Below are positions 12,375 to 25,215 of a stretch of DNA of 64,000 nucleotides, piece by piece. Each line of letters begins with the position of its first letter. Positions within the stretch are counted from its first letter, which is position 1. Both the position numbers and the translations under genes were made by a program. Below the pieces are notes generated by a model. It was not told the DNA's origin. It did not search any database and saw nothing but the letters and a program-made list of their open reading frames with translations. This DNA is from Vespa crabro (taxonomy: Eukaryota; Arthropoda; Insecta; Hymenoptera; Vespidae): contig NC_060960.1 of NCBI RefSeq assembly GCF_910589235.1, positions 8,027,839-8,091,838 on the forward strand, given 5' to 3'.

Positions 12375-15300
12375 TCAAAAACTGTTGTAATTACTACCTC
12401 CTAATTGACTGCTGAATCCTCTATTTGGAGAATATCCTGGCCTAAAGTTATTACCCAAACCTAAAATCAGATATGTACAATAAAATTTCATATGTAATAA
12501 ATTCAATCTTGCATATAAAACCTTCATAATTTTATATATTTATAATTATTAATTTAAAAAACTATTTATATACCTCCACAAAAGTTTCCAATACCACCCA
12601 AAGACATTCCACTAGAACTACTGCTAGAGTTAAGGAATAACTCAATATATCTGTAAGACATGTGACTTTTATCCTGTAAGGATAAAGAAATATATAAATA
12701 TTATATGAATATAAGAAATCGGATAATTAATTGATCTATAACAGTACATGAATCAAAATTTTTTAAGTCAGAATAATTCAAAATTCTTTTCTCAAGCTAT
12801 TATATTATTCTTTTAGATAACTTTTAATAAACTTTCTTGATTTTTCATACATAATAAATTATATAATTAAAGAATAAAATGATACATAATTAAAGATTTG
12901 TTCACCTTGCACATTGCTCTAACTGCTTCTTCATGGGTTTCAAATTCCACATCTGCTTCACCAGATGGACGTCCACCATTTTCCAAGAGAATTTTAACAT
13001 TAATCGGTACAACAGGTCTGAAAAACTAAATTTACATATATATAATTAGCAAAAGATTACTCTAATTATAACTTTTTGATTGATAATTTTTAATTGATAA
13101 TAATATCAATGTATTTACATCTGCTATATCATCCTCCGTCGCTTTGAATGGTAAACCTCTCATATGTATACTATGAACTCCAGTATTGCTACCCCAATTA
13201 TCACCACTTCCTCTAAAATTTCCTCCTTTCATATCCATTCCACCACGCATACCCATTCCACTTCCACGCGAACTGAAATTATTTCCACTTCCCCAAGGAC
13301 CACTATCAAAATCTGCAATATATTGTATGTAAAAGTAAAAAAATAATTATAGCTCTCTTAATATTTACTTAAAACTGATGAGTACCTCTATTTCTAGATC
13401 CTCTACCATTATTACTGAAACGATTCATGCCCCCAAAACGATCACCACGATCATAAGGTGTAGGTCTCTGATTAAATCCACCCATTGGGCCGCCACGCAT
13501 TTTTGGTCCTATACTAGCACGTACTTCAGATAAACTACTCCGGAAGATTTCAATGTACCTGTTAATAATTAAATGTATTAATGAGTATGTTTTATGCATT
13601 AAATTGATGGACTATTATTTCTTGATAATAATGTAGTTAAACATTGAAAAGTATATAACTTCAAAAAAGAGACAATTAATATTTGCAAACTATTTGTTCA
13701 AATTCATACCTTCAATAAGTCAAAAACTGTAGTGCTTTTGTATAAGGAGAAAAAATTAAAAAAAGAAAACCTCATATTTCGAGAACTTTGTTGTAATGAA
13801 ACAACTAAGCATACTACACCTCCACATTTATTTTAAATTTCTGTTGACACCCTCCCACGATGACATTGCTTTGTGATGAATTTATGCCAACCCTAGCCCT
13901 TGTGATGCTAGGTCTTCAGGCAAACAACACTTGCAATCGCACTTCTTACAAAGTGAATTTTCTTATGATGAGTTTATTATAAATGAATTATTCAATTAAA
14001 TTTTTTCTTATTCTATTTCTTTATATAATTAAAATAGAAAAAAAGACAAGAAGTAATACAGAAATACTTATGGCTTATTTAAGAATTTTAAAAATGTATA
14101 ATCTTGTACTTTGTAAGAAAAGTACAATTGTTTGTATCAGACAGAAGTACCAAATTGATCTTTACTACCTCTGTAGTGCCTACCCATCCTGGGGCCCTAC
14201 CCACCTCCCATGGGATTTGATGATGATGTCACGGGATACTTCCCGCCCGGCACCCACCCACAGGTTTCAGTTGGGCCAACAGTACTTTTGCTTACGTATG
14301 TTTAGCCTTATTTTGATTTTACCCTCCAAGAGGCAGTTTCTTTACACAATGGTTACTTTCTGCATTACCAGGATATATACCATAATATTGAGCGAATAGA
14401 AATAAACTGTGTCATATATTAAAATAATTTCTACAAGTTGTGAATTTAAAGAAACTGCTTCTGTATTTAAAAACTGATTCCCGCTATTAACTAACAAAAT
14501 GTATATACCTACATATACTACGATCATATAAAAATGATATTGAAAAATCATAAATATACCCAAACCCAGCTAGCGTCAGTGCCCCACCTGTGTCCTATCT
14601 TTTCCTTGTGTTTCTGCAGAGCGCGCTCCGCAACATCTTTGTTAACAAATTGAACGTAAGCCTCCCCAGTACTGCGGCCCGTGTAGTCTGTCGGTAGTGA
14701 AATCCCGTTCGGCAATATCTCCAACCCTGACCCACACATAATCAAACATCGATATTGTAGCGTATCACCCAATTATTAGTTAAAGTATCGAGTCAATGTA
14801 CTTATCAAACCCTTATAAAGCCAAATTTACTTAGCCTTTGCAGATATTTATTAAATTGTCTTACTCCAATTTCATATTCTTTCTAGCAAAGATGAAGTAG
14901 AAGCAAAACTTTTATATTTTAACTCAGCAGTTCAATGCTATGTTATGGAATCAATATACGTCATAATTAAAAAAAAAAATTCACGATATGATGTAAATAA
15001 AATGGATAGTAATGATATGTAGAAACACAGAGACACTGCTTGGGATGGATAAGAATTTGAATATATTAATTAATTGGTTGGTAAATTATACTCATTAATA
15101 TTGAACTAACAAAAATCTCTGCAAATATAATGAATATATTTTTAAATATGATCTTAATAAATTATGCTGAAAATCTATTTATTACTTAATAATTATTTAT
15201 GCTGCAATAAAATAAATTTTATTAATAATGTTATTCATTTATAATTACAATGTATTATGTAGTATTGATAAAAAATAATATAGTATAAAAATTTTCATAT

Positions 15301-16232
15301 ATTTAATTCAAAATTTAATCAGAAATAAAAATATTTCTTTTATCATTTATTTCACTGCATATTGTTAACACATGCACACACACATATATTTTTGGTACTG
15401 CTACATTTTATTGACAATTACAATAAAAATATTATATAGTGGAACCATCAAAAGCATTTAGTCCCTGTGATTCAGAATTATAATAATATTATGATTTATG
15501 TTCAGCAATATGTGCCCTAACAGAAATGAGACTATTTAAAGTTAAAGAAAGAAATATGTGCTAGACAATTTTTTGAACTCAAAGCATATAGTACTTAGTA
15601 AAAACTGTCAATCATGAACAAGAAAAACAAAGTATATTAATATGTAGATAGGATATGATAAATACCTGAGAAAAATTGTGCTATTTCTTCTTTAGAACAA
15701 CCAAATGGTAGTCCACGCAATCTGACACAGCCATCATCCATTGCATTTTCTAAATTTAAGCCACTTCGTTTGATTACCCATTCCATTTCACCTCTTTTTG
15801 CTTTAAAAACTATAAAAGTAATATAAAATAGAAGTTAATCAAAGAATAATTTTTTTATTATGAATATAATAAAGTACATAGTATGTGCGTATATAGTACA
15901 GTATATGTACTAAATAATAGAAGCTATATAAAAAAATAACTTCATAAATTATTATATACGGTATTACATATACCTTCAATATATCGATGTCCCATATGAT
16001 CTCTATCCCTTTTACAAGCTTTTTCAATGTCTTCTGGAGTGTCCATTTCTACATAAGCTTCTCCGCTAGGTCTTCCCTCCCGTGACATAGTCATATGTAC
16101 TCCATCTTTTCCATTAGTGATAGAACAATCACCAAAAAATTTCATAATCTCATCAACAGTTGTAGACCATGGAAGTCCACGCATTTTAACAACGTATCCC
16201 TCGTCGTCGTGATCTCCACCACCATTTGACAT
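12375..16232 (-). CDS. glo: hnRNP H/F homologue Glorund (three quasi-RRMs)
   Basis: RNA-binding protein of the hnRNP F/H family, acting in splicing and mRNA control. In Drosophila, Glorund represses nanos and binds G-tracts. Eight minus-strand exons (15974-16232, 15666-15809, 14588-14726, 13386-13558, 13119-13312, 12906-13025, 12574-12673, 12375-12460) give 404 aa. Quasi-RRM1 begins YVVKMRGLPWSTTVDEI, qRRM2 CVRLRGLPFGCSKEEI and qRRM3 SIHMRGLPFKATEDDI, each followed by GRPSGEA or GRSTGEA. Between qRRM2 and qRRM3 is a Gly/Arg-rich region (MRGGPMGG, GNGRGSRNRG-like, MGMRGGMDMKGG). The C-terminus is Gly/Ser/Asn-rich. The start ATG at 16232 is supported by MSNGGGDHDDEGYVVKMRG. The exon 3 donor is unusual (CAG then GTGGGG), so a G-run overlaps the 5' splice site. 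Intron 3 contains a GC-rich island, listed separately. Confidence 0.93.
13845..13900 (-). promoter_or_regulatory. Second G-tract cluster in glorund intron 3
   Basis: On the glorund sense strand this stretch contains GGGCTAGGG (13890-13898) and GGGAGGG (13849-13857), separated by about 30 nt, inside a locally GC-richer block in the same intron as the main island. The tracts are split too widely for a canonical quadruplex but match the binding preference of hnRNP H/F family proteins. Confidence 0.35.
14165..14300 (-). promoter_or_regulatory. GC-rich island with G-quadruplex motifs in glorund intron 3
   Basis: In an otherwise AT-rich intron, this patch is strongly GC-rich. Read on the glorund sense strand, 14242-14259 gives GGGTGGGTGCCGGGCGGG, a canonical four-tract quadruplex motif with loops of 1, 4 and 1. 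At 14183-14209 there is a second set of four GGG tracts with one longer loop. A possible donor (ACAGAG then GTAGTA) and in-frame stop codons would make it a candidate poison exon. A regulatory role is inferred from the known G-tract binding of hnRNP H/F proteins. Confidence 0.5.
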
Positions 16233-17407
16233 GTTTTATACTTAAAATTATAATAAAAATATATTGAATATAATCAGTGTGTGTTCCTAGTTTGCTAAGA
16301 ATTAGATTATTTCTAAACATTTATTTGTTATACTTATTGTTTATATATATTATTCTAACCAATTATTCTAACACTTTATTAGATAACTATATAGAACAGA
16401 CATAAATCTAATCTTACACTATAGTTTAGAAAATCATGTTTCTAAAAGTATTATCTTGATATTATTAATTTTGTGATATGTAAAATAAAGATTTCATGAC
16501 AAAAATGAACTATACAGCAATAATCTTATGAGACGCCCCAAATTGCGATATGTTCTACGGTAATCTAGTATTAAATAAATAAGAACATTGTAAATCTTAC
16601 TTTATTTCTGTTTATGAGAAGCCAAAACTTTCTGATTAAAAGTAATAAAGTATAATGACGAAAATTCAAGGACAATTTCGGCAGATGTTTTATACTACTA
16701 CCACAAATTTCACAACGACGACATCAACTGACAAAATGGCGCTCTCCTAAATGGCTTCCCTAAAACTTCGTTCCCATGCAAACCGCTTACATATATATAT
16801 GCATACACATATTTCTTTCATGGAAACATCATGCAAGTTTAAGTTGCATTTAAATTTTAAATTTTCTTTGTATTATTGTTGCAATTTGATTTCCTTTCCA
16901 AAAATAGATAATAATTACTAATAATTTACTTAAGTTAAAGGCGGCAAAAATAACACTTATATGAATTGATTATGTCAAGATATACTACGATCGATTACTA
17001 CGTTAGTGTCAACATAACTAAAAGTATCGTATAATATCTACAATATCTACAATATTTTTTGAATCGAAATATAAGATAGTAGTGCGTCTTATAAATATAG
17101 TTATAAAAGCTTAAAATAAAAAGAACCATCATCTCTCTCTGTCTTACTCAGGGTTGTATATAGAATCATAAGGACCCTGAGTAAATAATTCTTTTTTATT
17201 AATCTCTAGATAAACTTTATAACTTAAATAAATAATACAATTTTTTCTTTTTTATTATTATTTAAAAATTAAGAATTGTTTATAGATAAGTAATTATATA
17301 AATTTCACCGATTGTCCTAAGATTCTTATTTTATATCATACGACATTGATCCGTTATCATAGAAATGAATCGATGATATCATATTTTCAAAGAAGAGGCA
17401 CAGTATA

Positions 17408-17445
<38 letters not shown>

Positions 17446-18030
17446 TTTACATGAAATTTAATAGTTTTAATAGTTTTACATGAAATTTTACATTATAATT
17501 TTATAGCATTTTTATTTGTTCGATTTTTTCTATATCAAGAAATTATTAATAAGATATTTGTATGAAGAAATAAATAATTATATGAGCATTTTACATTTCG
17601 TTATTCTATAATATATAAAATAACAAAGATAAAATAATAATGAATATATAAATATAAATAGTATAGTAGAATCTAAGTTGTTATTGTCGTACAAAAAATT
17701 AATAAAAATAAAAAAATTAAAATTATACTTTATAAATATACTTTCTTCTTATTAATATCTTTATCTTTAATATTCATATATCATATAACTATATATTTAT
17801 ATTTTAATAACACAATTCTTATTTATATATATATTTGTCCTTCTTTTATTAGTGGCATTTCTCTCTTTGAATTTTATTAGCTACTTAAATTTGTAAATAA
17901 CAAAAAGAAAACATTCTTGTTTTTATGAAAAACTCTAGGATGAGAAATTTCATCAATAGATTTTTCCATTGAACGAATAAAAATCTATTTCGTTCGAATA
18001 ATTTTATTTCCTTAGATTCTAATTTGTCGT
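16233..18030. other. Intergenic between caspase 3' end and glorund promoter
   Basis: The end near 16233-16800 is the upstream flank of glorund. A CpG-bearing patch around 16715-16790 (AAAATGGCGCTCTCC) looks like a core-promoter region. From 16800 to 18030 the sequence is AT-rich, with a TA microsatellite at about 17413-17441 and presumably the caspase 3' UTR at its right end. No ORF or RNA gene was recognised. Confidence 0.4.
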
Positions 18031-19905
18031 TTATTTTTTTTTAGGTTTCAAATAAAGATCTCGAATGAGCATTGATGTCATCGAAGGAATTTGTTTTTTA
18101 TTGTGATTTTCCAAATTTTCATTATTGTGCGAAATGAATTCAATGGCCACTTTTCGTGCAGTTATAGTTAATATACTGAGAAGATCTTTAGTGTTCGCAT
18201 ATTGTTCTAAAGTATCACAAAGATATTGGATGTAACATGAACCATATTTTTCGTTTCTAAAGGAATAAGAACCTATAGGAAGAGGTAGAGCAAAAAAAAA
18301 AATATATATATATATATATATATCTCATAATAATATATGTATAATATATTATAAATAATATATTATAACATAAAGAATTTCATTAAAATTTAAGATATAT
18401 ATAGAATAATTCACTCGATTACCTTTTATCGTACTATGTGCGATTAAAAAATCAGCATGTATAGGAATTTTATAGGATGTAGACGAATCTGTAACGTTAA
18501 TATCTGCATTACATCGTAATTCAAATGGCTCTTGCGCATTATTACCTCTACATGCCTGAAAAAAGTATCATATGTGAGAACAAAAAAAGAACAATGAGCA
18601 ATAGCAGATACTTCAATCTTAAATAGTGAAATTAAAATGATTTGTAACCTGAAAAAAGAACAGCTTTGGTTTACCCGCAAGTGATGTACATAAGTCAGCG
18701 CTAAAAGGTTTCCAAATATATGAAGTACTGTACGCAACATCTTTCGAATATAATAAATCATTTGAAGTACCATGGGTCAATACAAAAATACAAATGCAAT
18801 CATTTTTAGAATGATCTTCATTACTTACTAAAAAAAAAAAAAAGACAAAAGACTTTTTTATTTATCATAGATTGTATGAGCAATGTGTAAGGGAAAATCT
18901 CACATGTCACAATTTCAACAAATTTAATTTTATGGATTAATTAATACTGTGTATATTAGATCTATATCAGAAAAAATATCCATGCAAACAAATTTCAGGA
19001 TAAATATTTTGAAAGGGAAAACATGCGACATGCGGCGTATTTTTTTAGAATTACAAATATTAAAATGAAGAAGAATATACGTACGTTTAGATATTATATC
19101 TTTTACTTCCACGTAGGTTAAATTATCATATATCAAAACTTCAAAACCAAGCTGCGTAAAGACATCTTTTATTCTCGTTGTATCAATATCTGTACCTTTT
19201 CGTTCATTTAAATTTTTGTCTTCGAAGATAGCATGATTAAAAATCACACATTTTCCACGATTATCATAATTCATATTGTATAAAAAATCATGTGCACCAA
19301 CTATAGGAGTACGAGATATATTCGGAAATCTTAAATAATAAGATTTAATAATGAGATTATATTCAGTTAATTAACAATTTTTATATGTTAATATAAAAGG
19401 ATTTTAGAAAAAAAAATAAAAAATTAAGATAATTACTTATAGTGATTATTGCTGGTTCTAAATTCAATAGCATCGACTACGTCATTTGATCTTGAAGTTG
19501 AAATAAAATTCGGACTTTTATTATCATTTTTATGTACAAATTGTACATCTGCATCAATTCTTACCTATAAAAAGGTGATGAAAAAATCAATTTTTATTAG
19601 CAAAATATATCCATTATGTAATAATATATAATTGACTGCAAAATTCCAGAAGCTTTATTATAAAATATGCAATAAGAAATAAATATATATATACATATAT
19701 ATTATGTATGTATATATGTATATATGTATGTAGTGTCAAAATACCTGAGTAATAGTTAACTTTCTATATTTAAAATACATTTCTTTAATAATTAGACTTC
19801 ATATTACTAAATAAATATACAATAAATAATAATACGATGTATATAACCTTATTAAATATTTTTTCTTTTTGTTTTATCGAATTAATTAATTTGACAAATG
19901 AGTGA

Positions 19906-19973
<68 letters not shown>

Positions 19974-20473
19974 TGCGTAAGATTATCAGAAGAAATTATA
20001 GATAAGATATAATGCGGGATATGCTACCAAATAAATTACTATAAAAGGAATTGCACTATGTCTGTTTATAATTTGATGTATTTATTATCTAGACAAAGTT
20101 TAAACATTTAAAAGCTTCCATCTATATAGTTCAATAAAAATTTATGAAAAATCAAGAGCAAAAATTTAAATCCATGAATAATACTCGATCAGCACAATAG
20201 ACGTATAATAATATTTATTTCACCATAAATATTAATTTTTTACAATTAACACGGACAGTCGATACATATTAATAGTTTTTACTGAAATCTCGAAATAGTT
20301 AATATTACTTATTTAGACTACAAATTATTTACCTCAGTATCGATGCTGTCGACTTTTGATACGTTTTCATCATTTGAGAAGGAACGAAACATTTTATTAG
20401 AAGTATTTTTTCCAATTAAATATTTCATCAAGTAATATGTTAGCAAAACAATATAAAATACAATATTAAACAT
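18031..20473 (-). CDS. Effector-type caspase
   Basis: Cysteine protease of the caspase family, acting in apoptosis. Six minus-strand exons (20333-20473, 19437-19564, 19085-19329, 18649-18827, 18423-18555, 18031-18272) give 355 aa. The large subunit starts at YNMNYDNRGKCVIFNHAIF. The catalytic His is in FVLTHGTSNDLLYSKDV and the catalytic Cys in QACRGNN, split by an intron exactly between Q and A. Aspartates in the linker (NADIN, VTDSS) are possible cleavage sites. The small subunit has PIHADFLIAHST and GSCYIQYLCDTL. There is no CARD or DED, so it resembles executioner caspases. The first in-frame ATG (20473) gives a hydrophobic N-terminus (MFNIVFYIVLLTYYLMKYLI), whereas ATG 20392 would give a plain short prodomain (MFRSFSNDEN). 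Which start is used is open. Confidence 0.88.
19909..19968. repeat. AT microsatellite in caspase intron 1
   Basis: Uninterrupted alternating AT run of about 60 bp, in the intron between caspase exons 1 and 2. Confidence 0.95.
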
Positions 20474-21614
20474 GACGTTTAAGTCAAGTAATGTGCCACA
20501 AAGAACATTGAAGAATAGTCCACTATCCCTTATCACACTTCCATTTTATCACTTTCGTTATCTTCGATCTAAACCTTGCAATTATCATTTTTCGATAAGT
20601 CATCATTGTGCCATAAAATGATTTTTCTCATTACTCTTTTATCGACGTTTTATCCTTTGTTTTATCAAAACTAAAATTGTTCAATTAAATAAATAATACA
20701 TTGTATATTAAAAATAATTATTATATAGAAATATTTGCCACGATTAAAATATAAAAAATTTATATGTACATATAATAGAAATTTATATTAATCAAAAATA
20801 TTATATTGCAAATATGTATATAATTTCAGAATAGATATAATAATCAATACATTAAATAATAAAAAATAATGTATCTATATTTCTATATTGAGACAGAAAG
20901 GGATGGACAATATAGAAAAATAGAAAGAAAAATCATCATAAAAAATAAATTTTTATTGAATTTAAATGCAGCCATTAGCTCGATAGTATTTGCGTTAATC
21001 GAATTAATTATATATCGCAAATAATATCGATTTCCAGGTCTCACCACATGGAGGTTGCTGCATACGGAGACCCACGGGCTAAAGACTCTACTGTTAATAT
21101 CAATTGCTTTAGAATTATATAAAATCAATATGGAATTATATAAAATTATTATTATAACATATTCAATAATAATTATTATAATTTGGAAAAAGAAAGAAAA
21201 TCAATCGCGAAACGAATTAAAAATTTTTTTCTAAACAATCATGATTAGACAAAAATTTATGAATCCGTTTGATATCGATCTACCTACCCGGTAAAGAATA
21301 GAGCCCTTCATATGGAATTCTATTCCCATTAAACTAACGTGAATGTCCATTATGCTGAAATCAAAAATAGAATGGAGTGCTTACCATAAATATACCTTAT
21401 ATAAAAATTATGCATTTTGTTTAATATTATTTTATAATGAATATATATAATATTACAATAATACCGTCTTATCAGCTATAACACAACAAAAATAGTTTAA
21501 TCTTTTGTAAGATTAATAATCGGCCAATTTGTTTTTCTTTTGTTGCATTATGTATATTATATTACTATCTAACATATAAGTCTATACATAATTTCTTCGT
21601 ATTATGTAAACAAT
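20474..21614. other. Caspase upstream flank
   Basis: AT-rich sequence 5' of the caspase start. It holds the first copy of a conserved hairpin (21037-21072, separate entry). The short minus-strand ORF that runs through that hairpin has no recognisable domain. Confidence 0.4.
21037..21072. ncRNA. Conserved hairpin element, copy A
   Basis: GGTCTC (21037-21042) can pair with GAGACC (21067-21072) around a loop that reads ACCACATGGAGGTTGCTGC and a few more bases. A second copy at 30535-30572 keeps the loop almost unchanged. It changes one stem pair from G-C to A-T on both sides, which is compensatory. The unusual GC level against its surroundings also marks it. The same bases stay open in one minus-strand frame (SNLHVVRPGNRY), so a relic coding sequence cannot be excluded. 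Confidence 0.4.
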
Positions 21615-22085
21615 ATAGCTACCTGTAAATATAAAACACCTAAATCATTTCGTAAGTAAACAATCAAAATAATATGCGAATTTCATATAATAAATCAGCA
21701 GTTATCTGTAAACATAAAATATTAACAAATACATTTTATAATGAAACAAGAAGAAATAGAAATAATATTCGAATTTCATATAATAAATCAGCATTTAGTT
21801 GTTCACAGTTACCTGTAAACATTAAAAACATTTTATAATTAAACATAAAACATCAAAAACATTTTATAATTAAACAAGAAGCAATTAAAATAATACAAGA
21901 ATTTTATATTGTAAATCAGCAATCATCATCTTAACATAAAACATCAAAAGCATTTCATAATTAAACAAAAAGCAATCGAAGTAATGAACAAATTTCATAT
22001 AATAAATCAGCATTCAGTCACCTGTAAACATAAAACATCAAAAATATTTTATAATTAAACAAAAAGCATTCTAAATTTTATGTAA
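21615..22085. repeat. Degenerate ~110-bp tandem repeat, four to five copies
   Basis: Four recurring blocks share the order CCTGTAAACATAAAACATC, then CATTTTATAATTAAACAA, then GAAGCAAT or AAGCAAT, then GAATTTCATATAATAAATCAGCA. The ATAAATCAGCA-type ends fall near 21690, 21785, 21915 and 22005, giving a unit of about 90-125 bp. Copies differ by point changes and small indels, so the array is old. Function is unknown. Confidence 0.75.
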
Positions 22086-23465
22086 TGAAGAAACAATCTG
22101 TAATCATAAGAAATTTATAATTTTATTACTTTCTGAAAATAAAACATATATTGATACGAACACACTATCTCACACACGGAAAGAACAACCAACGAAGAGG
22201 TAGAATTGAATCTTGACAATTTAGATGATGTTTCCTGAAACAGAAATCGACTCTATCTAGATTGATTAAAATTTTTTTGAATATTTTTTAAATAAATAAG
22301 AAAAAAAATTTTCAAATAATTCATCTTCCGCTGCTTTTTATTTTTTATAATTCTTCATTCAAATCCTCAATAATCAATTAAATCTCCACATTATTATTTT
22401 TCTTTGACTTTTATCAATTAGAGCATCTGAAAGATCTGAAACACACATCTATTTTATATAATGCATTCAGAATCTTTATCAATTTATTTTTTTGTCATAT
22501 ATTACCATAGTATGACAAATTTTGAAATATTACTTTTGACATTATTGTTAATACTCACTGATATATAAAGGGATATTTTACAATATTTAACCCTGGAACG
22601 TGAAAATGACACCTCTCTGTAACAAAAAAACTATATAAAAGGATACGTGCGAAAAGATAAAATTGTATTTACAATTCATGGGCAAACATTTTCACAATTT
22701 TGATAGATTAATAAAAAAAAAATTTTATATACATATATTTAGCCATAAATTGTAATGGTGAGAAAAAAGAAAAAAAGAAAAAACTATTAAAATGGCAACG
22801 AAAAATAGCACTGAATATGTCGAATTTTCGATGCATTAGAAAACATGTTTTACATTTAAATAAAGATATAAAATTATGTATGAATATTATACAAATGTTG
22901 AGAAATATATATAAAAAAAAGAATTATATAATAAATTGTTAATTGTTTAATACAATTACAAATACATATTGTAAATTATTCAAGACACGTTATGAAAATA
23001 GGAAAAAAAATTATGAATATTTCATAATATTTAAGAATTAAGTCGCGTTAAAAAAAAAAAAGAGCTAAAATATATTGCACCTTATGTCGTATTACAAAAT
23101 GCATACACAATTTCGTATATCGCCATAAACATATCCATAACGAGATCAGATCTATGTTTAATCGATAGATTACATATATATTATATTATTACGTTTATAT
23201 TAACGCGAAGTAAGCAGTTACATCAAATCAGATGTACATATTACATCGTTTATATATATATAAGATACTTTCTTATTTATTAAATTATAAAAAATATAAT
23301 AATACAATTTCGCAATTTTAGAATTATGTACTTTGTATATATATTTATATGAAATAGTAATGAAACAGAAAAATACGATTAAATATAAAAATATTATATT
23401 TATTAGAGACAATTTGGTTTTAATATATTCTTGCATATTATTCTTATGAATTTATTATATGAATT
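22086..23465. other. Non-coding AT-rich stretch
   Basis: Very AT-rich with many A-runs and T-runs. The only longer ORF (near 23218-23436, minus) is low-complexity Ile/Tyr/Lys translation of AT-rich DNA with no domain. I see no gene, tRNA or clear repeat here. Confidence 0.4.
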
Positions 23466-24629
23466 TATTTCATCGCCACTGCTTGCTATAACAGATCCTA
23501 ATTTCTCTAACTACATCAAGTCTTATAGATTTTTAATCAGAATAATTAGAATATTAGAACAGATGATGATGATGATGGTTTACAACATATGAGTCGTTTT
23601 ATAACTCGTTTATAGAATTATTACTGAGTAATAATCATATAAAAAAAGTCAAAATTATTCTGAAATAAAAATCTACATGCTTGAGTATTCTCAGGTGCAT
23701 TCCTGAATGCATACCTGTCCCTATTCTGAATTATTTTCGTCTACACTCCTGAGTGTAGGACAGCCTTTTTATTCGTTTTATTTATATATCAAGACTTATG
23801 CAGTTTTATTCCAAAAAATAATTTCTTTAATTAAGCATAAATATATAATAAAAAATCATTGTATTATTTATATCATATCATTCACTATTTCTGCTTCATA
23901 TTTCTTATGAATCTTTCATATATATATATATATATACACACATATGTTTATATAAAATAAAAATATAATTTTTTATATATCTAGGAATTCTTTTTGATTT
24001 GATAATTTAAATAATTTGGAATAAAAATGTATATCCTTGACATAATTTATGCACTCCTGAGTGCAAGGCTGTTATTTTTGTATCATATCGCTCGCTTAGC
24101 AAGATTTATACATTTCTAATCAGAATGATTTAAATTTTCTTTTTATTTATATCTATTCTATTTAAATATAAATATATCATTGTATTAGGAAAAGTATAAA
24201 ATATTCTTGATTTATTATTAGATAAATTTCGTTTCTTTACAATAATATTATAAGACTAGAAAATTTTAATATTTATTTATCATATTCTTTAATTTATTAT
24301 ATTATATACAAGTGCATTTTCCTTGATATACTTTTGATTTTTCTGAATGAGAAATGTATATCCTTACTATAATATGTTCATCTGCATTTTTGAATACAGG
24401 TATGTACTTACTGTGAACCTATCATATGCACTCCTGAGTGCAGGCAAGCCATTTCAATCGTTTCATTTATATACCAAGACTTACGCATTTTTATTCCAAA
24501 CAATAATTATATTTCATTCCCATATGTATAAACATTTATTAATAATCTTTATATCGTTCATTATATCTTCTTAGCATTTCGTATGAAATTTTCATATATG
24601 TATATATATAATAAAAATAATCTCTCCCT

Positions 24630-24679
<50 letters not shown>

Positions 24680-25180
24680 TTCATATATACTTAGTAGTTT
24701 TCTCATTTCATATTTATTTGTTGATAATTTTGGAATAAAAATGTATACCCTTGATATATGTCAATATGCACTCCTGAGTGCTGGCTGCCATTTATGTTAT
24801 TTCATTCATCTAATAAGACTTATATATTTCTTATTAAAATGATTCAAAATTTGTTTCGTTCATTTGCACCATTTAAATATCAGTCAATTACTATATATAA
24901 AATAATATGAACTTTTCTCTATTTATAGTCAAACGAGTTTAATGTATTGAAAAATAAATATATCATCAGAGACCGAAAATATTTATGTTTCATAAATTAT
25001 CCTCATCAGTGCATTCATCCATTCATTTTTGATCATTTTGAATGAGAAATGTATATCCTCCCTATATTATATTCATCTGCATTTCTGAATGCATGCATGT
25101 CCTTTTTCGATGTGTACATCAAGTCTTGTAGATTTTTAATCATAATAATCATAATAATCATAATAATTAGAATAATCAGG
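23466..25180. repeat. Tandem array of ~310-380-bp units with dyad hairpins
   Basis: Diverged units share three blocks. The first is a dyad, most often TGCACTCCTGAGTGCA. The second is a block like TCAAGACTTATGCATTTTTA with a following AATCAGAATAATT or ATTCCAAAMAATAAT. The third is GGAATAAAAATGTATATCCTT or GAATGAGAAATGTATATCCT. Dyads lie at 23696-23711, 23741-23758, 24050-24065, 24427-24442, 24767-24782 and, degenerate, 24385 and 25078-25093. A further copy at 25477-25492 lies just outside the array. Dyad variants keep their symmetry (see findings). A CT microsatellite interrupts the array at about 24619-24681. Confidence 0.7.
24619..24681. repeat. CT microsatellite
   Basis: Slightly interrupted CT dinucleotide run within the dyad-repeat array. 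Confidence 0.9.
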
Positions 25181-25215
25181 ATAATTAGACTACAAAAGGA
25201 TAATAAATATGATAA

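Noticed and set aside
13983..14399. 138-codon plus-strand ORF inside the glorund intron
   Set aside because: Mostly AT-rich low-complexity sequence around the short GC-rich island; only the island itself is worth attention and it is reported separately.
23466..25180. CRISPR-like array reading of the regularly spaced dyads
   Set aside because: The repeats are diverged, spacing is 300-380 bp and the genome is that of an animal.
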